Source: Siphonodentalium dalli
Taxonomy: Eukaryota > Mollusca > Scaphopoda > Gadilida > Siphonodentaliidae
Assembly (NCBI GenBank): GCA_032622095.1
Contig: CP136062.1
Span: 11,563,710 to 11,627,709 of the forward strand
Direction: 5' to 3'
Length of the DNA: 64,000 nt
Shown here: one piece after another, positions 1 to 10,880 of the stretch
Layout: every line of letters begins with the position of its first letter
Position numbering within the stretch: position 1 is the first letter of the stretch
The notes under the pieces: generated by a model
Seen by the model: only the letters and a program-made list of their open reading frames with translations
What the model was told of the DNA's origin: nothing
Databases searched by the model: none
Position numbers and translations under genes: made by a program

Positions 1-158
1 TATAACTATAAAGCGGAATTGGTGACTGATTTTCAAACATACAACCCAAATATGTCTAGAGATGCAGCCGAATACGGTGAAATATTACAATGTGAGGTGG
101 ATATAGTGGCAGACCGCCAGCGTACACTACAGACGTAAGGTAACGTAAGTAAGGTAAG
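1..158. other. Unassigned flank
   Basis: No gene is supported. Positions 131-160 are a degenerate GTAAGG-type simple repeat. The open frame that crosses this stretch on the minus strand is mostly the neighbouring dispersed repeat. Confidence 0.5.
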
Positions 159-543
159 GTATATAATAATGTAAGCAGGTTTTTCTCGTCCAGCTCATGT
201 GTGGTAATTGGTAATTCGTGGAAATAATAATCTGAGGTGGCGATTTTCCTTTGTTTGAATAGCATCACTTGCCTAACAACGTCGGCGAGTAACCTTAATT
301 CTGATTGGTTAAGATGAACGCGATCATCCAATCGCTGCATATGTGGCTCAGAAAGACGATACAAAGAGTTCAATAGGGCATGTCAAAAGTTCAAAGAGCG
401 TGTCAAAGGTCAATTTATTTTTGGAAACATATTTTTTCGTTTAACAGTATTGCAGATTCTATGCTCTCCCAGCGTCGAGTGTGTATACGCAGTACTCACT
501 TAAGCCCACGGCTAACCGCTTCGCGGCTAGCCTACGTGGGCTT
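159..543 (-). repeat. Partial third copy (C) of the A/B long repeat head
   Basis: The reverse complement of this segment matches the first ~370 bases of the repeats that start at 10500 and 23424. Shared parts are the terminal hairpin (502-543 here), the 'CTGGGAGAGCAT' block, two CCAAT-box-like words (ATTGG and CCAAT) and the block containing 'TTATTATTTCCACGAATT'. Homology stops about three bases before the position where copies A and B have a splice-donor-like AAG|GTGAGT. The hairpin end touches the foldback element that begins at 543-549, so one inserted against the end of the other. Function is unknown. Confidence 0.85.
502..543 (-). other. Terminal hairpin of repeat copy C
   Basis: Read on the minus strand: outer stem AAGCCCAC/GTGGGCTT, one-sided bulge GTA, inner stem GGCTAGCCGC/GCGGTTAGCC (one G:T pair) and loop GAA. 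It has the same architecture as the hairpins at 10500-10541 and 23424-23467. Confidence 0.9.
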
Positions 544-825
544 ATAATGGGGCGTATAGTATATCAAAATGTAGGATTAGACACAGGGAATGTATTTTTT
601 TTTAAATGGGTCCCACCAGGCGGTGAAATTGTTGCAGAAATTCGCTCCAAGATATTCGCACTTATTTTTATTTCAGTTGTGACTAAAAACCCAGATGTCG
701 GCGACTAAAAGCCAAGTAACAAAATAGATCAACTGGTTTGAACGAATGAATATGTCAATGGTAAGACTATTCAAAAGAATATTCAAATCAAATAGTGTTT
801 ATAGACTTAAAAACTTATGTGTCCG

Positions 826-1940
826 CCATTCATATGCGGTGGAGGTTCTCATATTATCTGCCAGTCATACGCGGGGGAGGTTCTCATATGAATATATTAT
901 CTGCCGGTCATACGCGGTGGAGGTTCATATTATCCGCCGGTCATACGCGAGGGAAGTTCTCATATTATCCTCCGGTCATATGCGGGGGAGGTTCTGATAT
1001 GAACATATTATCCGCCGGCCATACGCGGTGGAGGTTCATATTATCCACCGGTCATACGCGAGGGAGGTTCTCATATTATCCTCCGGTCATACGTTGGGGA
1101 GTTTCTCATATGAACATATTATCTGCCGGTCATACGCGAGGGAGGTTCTCATATTATCCTCCGGTCATACGTAGGGGAGGTTCTCATATGAACATATTAT
1201 CCGCCGGTAATACGCGGTGGAGGTTCATATTATCCGCCGGTCATACGCGAGGGAGGTTCTCATATTATCCTCCAGTCATACGTGGGGGAGGTTCTGATAT
1301 GAACATATTATCCGCCGGTCATACGCGGTGGAGGTTCATATTATCCACAGGTCATATGTAGGGGAGGTTCTCATATGAACATATTATCCGCCGGTCATAC
1401 GCGGTGGAGGTTCTCATATGAACATATTATCCGCCGGTCATATGCAAGGGAGGTTCTCATATTATCCTCGAGTCATACGTGGGGGAGGTTCTCATATTAT
1501 CCTCCGATCATACGTGGGGAAGGTTCTCATATGAACATATTATCCACCGGTCATAAGCGGTGGAGGTTCTCATATGAACATATTATCCACTGGTCATACG
1601 CGAGGGAGGTTCTCATATTATCCTCCGGTCATACGTTGGGGAGGTTCTCATATGAACATATTATCCGCCGGTCATACGCGAGGGAGGTTCTCATATGAAC
1701 ATATTATCCACCGGTCATACGTGAGGGAGGTTCTCATATTATCCTCCGGTCATACGTTGGGGGGTTCTCATATGAACAGATTATCCGCCGGTTATACGCG
1801 AGGGAGGTTCTCATATGAACATATTATCCGCCGGTCATACGCAGGGGAGGTTCTCATATGAACATATTATCCGCCGGTCATATGCGGTGGAAGTTCATAT
1901 TATCCGCCGGTCATACGCGAGGGAGGTTCTCATATTACCT
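826..1940 (+). repeat. Left-arm minisatellite of the foldback element
   Basis: More than 25 tandem units built on 'TCATACGCGGTGGAGGTTC' followed by a TATTATCC(G/T)CCGG block. They come in three lengths, about 33, 35 and 43 bp, the longest with an added CATATGAACA segment. Open frames here (glycine/arginine/histidine-rich repeats) are by-products of a stop-free unit in both strands. Confidence 0.93.
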
Positions 1941-1949
1941 CAAATCAAA

Positions 1950-2790
1950 TGAGGATAATATGAGAACCTCCACCGCGTATGATCGGCAGATGATATGTTC
2001 ATATGCAAACCTCCCCCGCGTATGACCGGCGTATAATATGAGAACCTCCCTTGCGTATGACAGGCAGATAATATAAACCTCCACCGCGTATGACTGTCGG
2101 ATGATATTTTCATATGAGAACCTCCCCCGCATATGACCGGCAGATAATATGAGAACCCCCCCCCCCCCGCGAATGACCGCAGTTAATATGAGAACCTCCC
2201 TTGCGTATGACCATCGGATAATATAAACCTCCACCGCGTTTGACCGGCGGATAATAAGAGAACCTCCCCCGCATTTTACCGGCAGATAATATGTTCATAT
2301 GAGAACCTCCCCCGCGTATGACCGGCGGATAATATGTTCATATGAGAACCTCCCTCGCGTACGACCGGCGGATAATATGTTCATATGAGAACCTCCCCAA
2401 CATATGACCGGAGGATAATATGAGAACCTCCCTCGCGTATGACCGGTGGATACTATGTTCATATGAGAACCTCCACCGCTTATGACCGGTGGATGATATG
2501 TTCATATGAGAACCTCCCCCACGTATGACCGGAGGATAATATGAGAACCTCCCTCGCGTATGACCGGTGGATAATATGAACCTCCACCGCGTATGACCGG
2601 CGGATAATATGTTCATATCAGAACCTCCCCCGCGTATGACCGGAGGATAATATGAGAAATTCCCCCGCGTATGACCGGCGGATAATATGAACCTCCACCG
2701 CGTATGACCGGCAGATAATATATTCATGTGAGAACCTCCCCCGCGTATGATTGGCAGATAATATGAGAACCTCCACCGCATATGAATGGC
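1950..2790 (-). repeat. Right-arm minisatellite of the foldback element
   Basis: The same units as in the left arm, in reverse complement ('GAACCTCCACCGCGTATGA' and variants). There are about 20 units, and the arm is shorter than the left one. A homopolymer C tract interrupts one unit at about 2156-2168. Confidence 0.93.
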
Positions 2791-3317
2791 GGACACATAA
2801 GTTTTTAAGTCTATAAACACTATTTGATTTGAATATTCTTTTGAATGGTCTTCCCATTGACATATTCATTCGTTCAAACCAGTTGATCTATTTTGTAACT
2901 TGGCTTTTAGTCGCCGAGCTCCGGCATCTGGGCTTTTAGTCACAACTGAAATAAAAATAAGTGCGAATATCTTGGAGCGAATTTCTGTAACAATTTCACC
3001 GCCTGTGTCTAATCCTACATTTTGATATACCATACGCCCCATTATATTGAATATACCACCTGAAATCGTAAACATCGAGTCTATTTTTAGCTGTTTTATC
3101 GGCGCGTGTTTGCGTGTTCGCCATTACAATATTCGCACTAAAACAGCCATATTGTAGCTAAAAACGAATGCACAGTATTCCACTGCGTTATTTGATACCT
3201 AAAACTTGTTGTTTGCTAGCGTATTCATCGAGAAATTTAAATTCTAAACATTAATGTCGAACGCAGTTTTTCGTGTTTGTGGCATTTTATGTTATGTCAG
3301 TTGTTGACCGAATCATG

Positions 3318-3545
3318 TAACTTCCGGTGTCCGTTCAGTGGCGGAGTCCATATGTGTGGATAGGGCGAATGTAGGCCTTTCGTTAGACACCAAAATGAGC
3401 CCCCTACGCCTTGTATTCATCGAGATATCGGCCGTCCCACGCAATTTGAAATTCTGTCCCGCAGATTGTCGTTTTGTCCTATATCCCATCCCATCCCGCA
3501 GATTGTCATGTCCCAAAATGAGGCCAACGCGCATGCGTTATTGTT
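3318..3545. promoter_or_regulatory. Possible TATA-less promoter
   Basis: An ETS-type word AACTTCCGG (3319-3327) and an NRF-1-like palindrome GCGCATGCG (3529-3537) lie in a locally CpG-richer stretch. This combination is known from housekeeping promoters of animals. No TATA box is obvious and transcription is not shown. The orientation is inferred from the candidate exon downstream. Confidence 0.25.
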
Positions 3546-3868
3546 CCAGTAATTTTTACGATGCATTGAAGTTGGAAATTTCAATCATATCCGCGGCTGA
3601 ATGAGTGTGAATTTACTGAATTACTGATTACATGTATGTCTGATAATCGTATGAAATTCAGACTTCATGAAATCAATTTAACTATGGCTCAACCGAATCA
3701 GAGGTGCTGCGATACTTAACACAGGAATTTACGAAGATAAGACAAGGTCATGGACAGCTGACGGAGATGTTGTTTGTTTAGTCGCAGCGCTCTGTGAAAG
3801 AGGTCATGTTTGTTGACTGTTTTCTGTTCCAAATTCTGAAATTACACATCGTTTAAATTAATTAAGGG

Positions 3869-3932
3869 ATGTTACTGTTACAATTCCTATTTACGGCTAT
3901 TGGAAATCTTCGTGTTATTAATTCTGAGTTAG
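3869..3932 (+). CDS. Candidate first coding exon with signal-peptide-like start
   Basis: An ATG at 3869 opens 21 codons and then reaches a consensus splice donor, AG|GTAAGT, at 3932/3933. The encoded start (MLLLQFLFTAIG...) is hydrophobic like a signal peptide. It lies about 330 bases downstream of the ETS/NRF-1-like sites. I could not find a following exon in the window, and the segment is short enough for this to be chance. Treat it as a lead, not a gene. Confidence 0.15.
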
Positions 3933-5166
3933 GTAAGTCGGATTTCTTGTATTTATGACACAATTTGAGAGAAAATTCACCACAAATCAAATGCTGTGAA
4001 AATCTAAATCATTCCGAAATGGGGAAAACTATCTGACTATTTCGGTTTTAATAGAATTTTTATAGCCTATAGCCTAAATGCACATTTTAAATGATTTCGA
4101 GAAAATTCTCACATGTAATTTGATGAATATTTATGAGATACTAGCCAACTATACTAGTAGCAATAGGCAACGATTTTGTTCAAAACCCTTTTCCAGATAT
4201 TCAGATGCAGTTATAGCAGCTTTAGGGTGTTAGGAATATGAAACAAAGTCAGTAGTAATGGCAGTATTTGAAAAAAATGACGTTTTTTTCAAATAATTGG
4301 ACTGGGGTCAGGGGGTCGACAATTCGCAGTTTTTGAGGAATGGCAAAATTCTGACAACACAGCATAACGGCAAAGTTTTCGAATTCTTATGGGAAACCTA
4401 TATGTTTTTCTCATCGGGAACGATCAATCTACATAATCAATGCAGAAATAGGAACTTTTCCTTCATAAAAATAGAAAATTTTGATCAAAATCCAAGTATA
4501 CCCCCATCAAAAAGTTGATTTTTTCTTGTTTTTTTTTCAAGTATGTTGACAATATACTATAAAAACTTTTGCTATTTCTGTGTGTTATTTCTATTATCAG
4601 ACACTATTGAATACATTTTGATAAAAAATTGAGACTTTTGTGTCGAATACGTGGAAATATTTCTTGATAACCAAACTATACCCCCTACCAAAATTTTTAA
4701 AAAGCTATTTTTTTTCAACATTATGGAGCTATTCACGCAAAATACTACCTAACCTGCAGCAAAACTGTATATAGGTTTCATTGTCAGCCATTGGTGTATC
4801 GATATGAGAGCTGATATTTTATTTTTTTTCAATTAATTCTTAGAAAATGGACAAAATATGAGTGTCAACCTTCAACTATTTTCAAGCGTATGACATAACT
4901 ATATCTCAATTAATGTTGGAGGCATTGTTTTATGTAAACATTGCAACATGATAAAGTATGGTTTGAAATAACTGGTTAAGTGGATAAACAAACCAGTACC
5001 CACCCGTTCGCAACAAAATATCATGTAATGGGCATTATGAGGCCATTATGATACGATTAATGATACTTTATGATGGCATGGTGGTAAAATATGCCCAAGA
5101 AGCTATTCTAACCACTCATTCGTACAGATCGACTAGTATCAGCACAAAATATTATTTTGCGCCATC
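3933..5166. other. Stretch without recognisable gene
   Basis: AT-rich sequence with many homopolymer T and A runs, consistent with intron or intergenic DNA. Open frames of 64-73 codons occur but show no recognisable domain. Confidence 0.5.
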
Positions 5167-5174
5167 ATTCAAAC

Positions 5175-5918
5175 GGGAACGGGACTACATGCCCCGAGAC
5201 AACCAGCCCCTCTGCTATTTTCAGGGCGGGTTGTCCCGATAAATAAGGGTGGGTTGTCCGGAAATTGTTAATAGTGATTATGTTCTTTGATGATATATTA
5301 TTAAAGATTTTGACCAACAAAACATGTGTTTATTCATTAATTATGTCAAAGCATTTTGCTTGTTGTCCAATTAATCCGCTTCACAAATCTCCATATTTCA
5401 GTTATTTCTACATGTATATTGTGTCTATGTTATATGTTTGATTGGAGGTGAGTATACAAATAGCCTTTGAATGATGCTGACGGAACTGGGTATATTATCT
5501 CTTGAGTATGGGTTATCTTCATTCTGCAAGCATGTTTCCTTGCATTCACTGCGATTTGGAGGTGCGAGACGAAAGAAGAGACCAGCACAATGCACTGGCA
5601 GACATCCAGCAGCAGCCCCAAATTAATCATTGTTCGTTTGTTAAACTTATTAAATTTTGTTTTTAATCTTCGTTCACGTTCATATTCATATTAGCCTATA
5701 TACTTCATTCCGTTTTTTGTTGTCCATGTTGTTACATCAAATAAAAACCTATAAAGAACAACCTGGCAAGTTTCTTTAAACAAACATCTCATAATCCCGT
5801 CACACGTCATAATTAGCCACTAATTACCGCTAAGTGATTTTAGGGGGCGGGTTGTCAGGGGGCGGGTTGTCTTGAGTGAAAGGGGCGGGTTGTCTCAGGG
5901 GCGGGTAGTCACGACCCC
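5175..5918. mobile_element. 744-bp MITE with 8-bp target duplication
   Basis: An 8-bp direct repeat ATTCAAAC flanks the element (5167-5174 and 5919-5926). The termini are inverted: GGGAACGGGACTAC on the left against GGGGTCGTGACTAC from the right end. They continue through a GAGACAACC(A/C)GCCCC block. Subterminal GGGCGGGTTGTC words are repeated at both ends. There is no transposase; the interior is AT-rich. The duplication length fits hAT, P or Merlin-type elements; the family is not assigned. Confidence 0.85.
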
Positions 5919-5926
5919 ATTCAAAC

Positions 5927-6780
5927 ATGTGTCCAAGATGTTTTGCTTCAACCCGAATACCAGTCAACTTGGGGGTATGAATCCTGCGTACGGCTTCAAA
6001 ACACCCTGAATCCCGCATACCGAAGGGGGCGGGGGGGGGTGATACCTTCATGTATTACACCACATGTATCGTATGTCATACATGTAGGCCTAATTCAATT
6101 GTTGACTGAATTTTTAATTTTTCAACAAGTTAAATTTCAAGTTAAAATATCATTAATTATGGCATAATACACAATAAAGTGGCTAAGATAAATAAGATCT
6201 CAATCAACCATTTTCATTCAAATAAAGGCAAAATGGTCAGCAGAATACATTACTATTCACTTCAAATACATTTGTTTACGTACGATCATTAATATGTTCA
6301 TGAGGCCGCCATGTTTTAATCATGTGACTACATTAGCTGGTAATACTACAACTAGAGTGATCTCCCCATGGCATTTAAAAACATATTTTTTCTTTGAACC
6401 CAGGACCAGCGCGACGATCGAAATACGGCTTTTTATTGCTAACATTTTACTTTTTAACTCACCAGTGAGCAATGGAGCGTAATCGATAGCTATCGAGGTG
6501 GTCAGAAAGTTTCAAATTCGGAGTATTTTCACGATTTAAACAAAAATCTTTTCACAAATATTTTCGCGGCTTTTTAGTTTGGTAAACAAAGGATATTCTA
6601 TCCGCTGCCGAATTGTGCTATTTTTATTGGAAAAGGACACGTAATTGCTTAAAATAGCGGTGTTTACAATTACCTTCAGTCACGAGACTCTGGAAATTTC
6701 CTGTGATGTCATCATTTACCGACTTCCGGAAATACGCGAGTTATCGTTCTTGTTCGGGATTGCCCATTGCTACTAGTAGG
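5927..6780. other. Stretch without recognisable gene
   Basis: No convincing coding segment. It contains a short G run at about 6026-6040 and otherwise AT-rich sequence. Confidence 0.45.
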
Positions 6781-6782
6781 TA

Positions 6783-7163
6783 CCCTGCTGGACAAAACAA
6801 GTGTCCACTTAACCGCGGTGCAGTTAGCATTGCCACAGCGGCCAAAATGCAACTTCACTGCGGATCCAACTGCTAACTACGGTTGGGCCGCAGTGTACTT
6901 GCCATTCGGCCATGGTGTAGTTGCCACGGTGTACCGGTACGTTCATTAAACTGAAAAAAAGATGATACAAACCAGAAATCTAACCACGGTGAATTCGACC
7001 GCGTTGTACCGGTAGTTGCCTTTCGACCATGGTGTACTTGCCATTCGGCCGCAGTGTACTTGCAGTTCGGCCGCGGTGCTCAACTGCAGTTACAAACTCT
7101 GGAACCATGGCCGAACGGCAAATACACCGCGGTGCCAATGGACACTTGTTTTGTCGAGCGGGG
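6783..7163. mobile_element. 381-bp MITE with TA duplication
   Basis: The left end CCCTGCTGGACAAAACAAG and the reverse complement of the right end CCCCGCTCGACAAAACAAG form inverted repeats that extend through GTGTCCA. TA dinucleotides flank both ends (6781-6782 and 7164-7165). The interior holds repeated words such as CGGCCGCAGTGTACTTG and CCGCGGTG in both orientations, so much of the element can fold on itself. The TA duplication suggests a Tc1/mariner-like or similar mobiliser, but a GTA reading is also possible. Confidence 0.75.
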
Positions 7164-7165
7164 TA

Positions 7166-8340
7166 CATGTACGATATTTCCTCATTGAAGAAGAGTGGCT
7201 GTGGCTAATTTTCCGCTACTGGTGGGATAAAGAGACAATCTTATTATGCCACTCAGGGCATATATCGCATATATATCATCTGGATTTGCGAGAATCCATA
7301 TATACTTTTTCACTAGAATCCACGGTAATTTGCGAGAATCTACCGCAGAAATATAAGCCCTGCCGCTAGCAGCGTAATAGTCTTTTGACTGTTACTGGTT
7401 ATTTTGCGGCCAGCAGCAGAATAATGATATATTTATTTATAACGTAGCCTGTTTGGCTATTCTGTCGCGAATCATAAATGTGCTTTTATTATTTTAAGGC
7501 CCACTTTATGATGTTGACATTGACTACGGTTACCCGATTCAATACCCGATTCCCATGGCCCTACTCTAGCTATAGTCACGTTCCTGCATATGTACATACG
7601 TTTACCGGTACATGTGTATGCAACAGCCAACACGAGTACATGTAATTCATGTGCTGGGCGCGTTACGGTATTGTTTTAAGTAGCGCCCCGCCAACAAAGG
7701 CAATATGGAGGCATAATGATCCAGATACGGTATACATGTACATACCGGTATAGGTTTTGAGAAAGATCTAAATGGTGGATTCAACGTTGTCATGGGTTTT
7801 GACAGCGATAAAAATCCAGCAATTGTTTTGTTGCGGTCAAATTCCCATGACTACATTAAAACTGCTGTTCATTTCTTATTCCGGTATATTAATTTAAGGG
7901 GAATCACTGCACTTGATGTTCATACTTCCATGTGTAATGCCAATCAATGCGGCCAGATACCAGGCGATGGGTGGAGTTTATAATTTGACAGCTGAAACAA
8001 TGTGGGCAACTTCAAAGTCGTGTAAAGTTCACAGTGTGCTATCAGCTGGAAAATTACATTGAAAACATGTTCATGTCAAATTCACAAAAAGTGTACATGA
8101 TTTTTAGTAACATGTTTACTGTTGTGACATTTCTCTTTGATCCATCATGGTTTGTAGTGGTAACCTTTATGCAGCAGTGTTGGTGGTTAGTGGTTACCAC
8201 AGTATGTTACCACAGTACATAAATTACCGAGGTGACACCACGTTATCGGTGGCCAATTACATTAAGGATAGCTATAGTTGTTGGATAAATTGTCATACAT
8301 GTACCGATACATGTAGTTACATGTACTAGTAACGGTGTAA
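7166..8340. other. Stretch without recognisable gene
   Basis: Rich in TACATGTA and ACCGGTA words and in short GGTAACC/GGTTACC inverted motifs (8158-8240). No gene is supported. Confidence 0.45.
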
Positions 8341-8347
8341 CACGTCA

Positions 8348-8420
8348 TCTCCCCCTGGGTATCTCCCCCCCCCCTGTCCTAGGATATCTCCCCCACCCTG
8401 GATATTTCCCCCCCATGTAC
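8348..8420 (+). repeat. C-tract repeat (degenerate edge of minisatellite)
   Basis: Runs of 5-10 C separated by GGATATCTC-like spacers. It resembles the C-run part of the units that follow at 8641-9257. Confidence 0.7.
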
Positions 8421-8640
8421 GACTAAAAAATAATTTCACTCATATGATATCGTTTGGTTCTGAAATGGCCAGAAAAATGTTTTTTGAGATTAAAAAAAAT
8501 AAAAATTATTAAATTTCTTTTTATTTAATAAAACAAAAGTGACAAAATTAGTGTTTTCCCGAATTTGATTGTCTGTTTAATTCAATTTTTTTCTTTTCTT
8601 TCAAACTTCCAGGCTTGGATATTCCACCCACACCCCCACC

Positions 8641-9257
8641 CAGCACCTACATGACAAAAAAATCATCTTATGGTTTTATCGCTTATTTTGCTTTATAAAT
8701 ATAGTAATGAAACAGCGAGAAATTAGCTTCTCCAAGAGAAAGTTGTTTGAGTCAGGGTTTGGGGTGGGGGGGGGGGAGATGTCCAGGTCAGGATATCTCC
8801 CCCCCCACCCAGCACCTACATGACAAATACATCATTGTATGGATTTATTGCTTGTTTTGCTTTATATAGTCATGAAACAGCGAGAAATTAACTTCTTATG
8901 AGCAAAAGTGTTTTGAGTCAGGGTTTGGGGCGGGGGGGGGGGGGAAATGTCCAGGTCAGGATATCTCCCCCCCCCCCCCCCCCCCCCCCCCACCCAGCAC
9001 CTACATGTACATGACAAAAAAATAATCTTATGGTTTTATCGCTCGTTTTGCTTTATATAGTCATGAAACAGCGAGAAATTAACTTCTTCTGAGAACAAGT
9101 TTTTTGAGTCAGGGTTTGGGATGGGGCGGAGGAAGATGTCCAGGTCAGGATATCTCCCCCCCCCCCCCCCACCCAGCACCTACATGACAAAAAAATAATC
9201 TTATGGTTTTATCGCTTGTTTTGCTTTATATAGTCATGAAACAGCGAGAAATTAACT
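8641..9257 (+). repeat. Minisatellite with paired G-run and C-run, ~180-bp unit
   Basis: Four copies (the last one partial) start with CAGCACCTACATGACAAA at 8641, 8810, 8995 and 9174. Each runs through TATGGTTTTATCGCTTGTTT-like and AACAGCGAGAAATTA blocks. The full units end in a G run, the spacer GTCCAGGTCAGGAT and a C run. The longest C run is 25 bases (8967-8991). G run plus AGAT on one side pairs with ATCT plus C run on the other, giving a very strong hairpin in each full unit. Confidence 0.9.
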
Positions 9258-10499
9258 AGTAATTGACTTGAAAAACGGGGTGATACCCAGGTAATGACCA
9301 CGGTATTACCAGTAGTATACAGTATCCACAGCAGTACGGTATCGAAATGGTCACTGCGGTGGAGTTACAGTACCGTTTGTTTATCAACTGTATGATACCG
9401 CAGTCTATTAGTGGGTCATCATACCGGTACAAAAAGTTGAAGACAATAATATGTCCATGAGTATCTTGTTTAAGGGAAAAGTAAGCATTGGCAGAGGGTA
9501 ATGCTGTTAAAATAGTTAAAACCGCCATAAACAGAAATAATATTATATTATAAACAAAGTTAACAAACCTTGTTCTTACATGTATACATGTACATACCAT
9601 TCATATATGTATAGTGTAAATTGCAGCATGTTATTGTCATGTTAGTACTCTGTGAGTCTAGTGTTATTTAAACAAATGCCATGTTATGTAAACAAACAGT
9701 ACCGGTACATACAGAGTATGCAATAAGCAAAACACTCAACACGGTGGAGACCGCCACTACATGTATGTAATTGAACTTTTGTTAGAAATGCCACCAAGTT
9801 GATTAAAACATACCGGTATAGCTATCGCTAATCTTCACCTCAAGATATCTGTGTTGAATGGGTCACCATCAATCACTCTCCTAAGAATCGAAACGGTGTG
9901 GAGTGTTTTGCATACCGCTCACTGTTTACGTGCTGTACATGTATATACCTGTAAACAAACGCTTGGCTCACACAAAGTCAAAGTGTGTTTCAACTTTTGT
10001 GGATAAGAATGCATTCATATTATCATTATTATCTTCTACCCGGTACCTGTATAGTCTTAGTATATTCTTGGGGAAATTTTCATAATTTGGTAAAAAAAAT
10101 TCTAAGTTATAACATGTACATGTATAACAAAGGCCATCCATGCATTTAAGAACCGCAGATATAAGGAGAATCACTGCATTTTATCTTCATCCCTGAGAAC
10201 TGGGACCACATGTATCGTGGTGCAACCCCGGTACACACAGTATACACCTTACCACCGTGTTGGAAGTTACCACAGTATACAGGGACATTTCTATGGTTGT
10301 TTTGATACCTGTTACAGGTATGGGCGCCCAAACTCGAGAACCCCAAATGACTCCCAAATTCCTAGTGGACAGTATTGAGTCAACCTGAATTTTCAAGGCA
10401 ATTCAACAATATGCGATGTAAATAAAAAGTCTGCCATTGCAATACAGCCTTCATTTGCATGTTGAATTTTTAAATCAGAAATATAAATGTCATATTTAT
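9258..10499. other. Stretch without recognisable gene
   Basis: No convincing gene. Short GGTA/TACC-rich inverted motifs recur at 9285-9380 and 10200-10290. The minus-strand 114-codon frame at 9256-9600 has a hydrophobic start, but it shares sequence with the minisatellite edge and has no recognisable domain. Confidence 0.45.
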
Positions 10500-10541
10500 A
10501 AGCCCACGTAGGCTAGCCGCGAAGCGGCTAGCCGTGGGCTT
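10500..10541 (+). other. Terminal hairpin of repeat copy A
   Basis: Outer stem AAGCCCAC (10500-10507) pairs with GTGGGCTT (10534-10541). There is a one-sided GTA bulge. The inner stem GGCTAGCCGC/GCGGCTAGCC is perfect, with loop GAA. Confidence 0.93.
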
Positions 10542-10859
10542 AAGTGAGTACTGCGTATACACACTCGACGCTGGGAGAGCATAGAATCTGCAATACTGTT
10601 AAACGAAAAAATATCTTTCCAAAAATAAATTGACCTTTGAAACGCTCTTTGAACTTTGAACTCGTCTTCCCAAGCCACATATGCAGCGATTGGATAATCG
10701 CGTTTGTCTTAACCAATCAGAATCAACGCTGCTCGCAGACGGTTGTTAGGCAAGTGATGCTATTCAAACAAAGTCGAAAATCGCCACCTCGGATTATTAT
10801 TTCCACGAATTGCCAATTACAACACACGCGTTGGGCGAGAACAAAACTGCTAACATTTA

Positions 10860-10880
10860 TGATACACAAGGTGAGTACAT
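10860..10880 (+). promoter_or_regulatory. Splice-donor-like site conserved between A and B
   Basis: AAG|GTGAGTACATG at 10870/10871 is kept in copy B at 23795/23796. Copy C loses homology three bases before this point. This may be the end of a first exon downstream of the CCAAT-box-like words. Splicing is not demonstrated. Confidence 0.3.

Larger units (their letters stand above)
543..3046. mobile_element. Foldback (long palindrome) element, 2.5 kb
   Basis: The left terminus TATAATGGGGCG (543-554) is mirrored by CGCCCCATTATA (3035-3046). About 250 bp of unique-looking terminal sequence on each side (543-830 and 2790-3046) are reverse complements of each other. Inside, both arms consist of a minisatellite in opposite orientation that meets at about 1943. 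The left arm has an extra stretch at about 589-620 absent from the right. No transposase is present. The TATA at each edge could be a target duplication or part of the inverted repeat; it is palindromic, so the two cannot be told apart. The architecture is that of Foldback-type DNA elements. Its transposase source is unknown. Confidence 0.85.

Noticed and set aside
826-1940. CRISPR-like regular repeats
   Set aside because: Units are contiguous minisatellite repeats without unique spacers, in a eukaryotic context.
795-2869. Several 60-190-codon frames rich in SHMNILSAGHTR-type repeats
   Set aside because: Translation of a stop-free minisatellite in several frames and both strands.
4297-4518. 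73-codon frame
   Set aside because: AT-rich, no motif, no conserved context.
9256-9600. 114-codon minus-strand frame with hydrophobic start
   Set aside because: Partly made of minisatellite edge and GGTA-rich simple motifs; no recognisable domain.
10560-10610. tRNA-like word CTGGGAGAGCAT in the head of the long repeat
   Set aside because: It resembles the D-arm/A-box of a tRNA, but no B box, T-arm or cloverleaf could be built, so a tRNA gene or tRNA-derived SINE is not supported.
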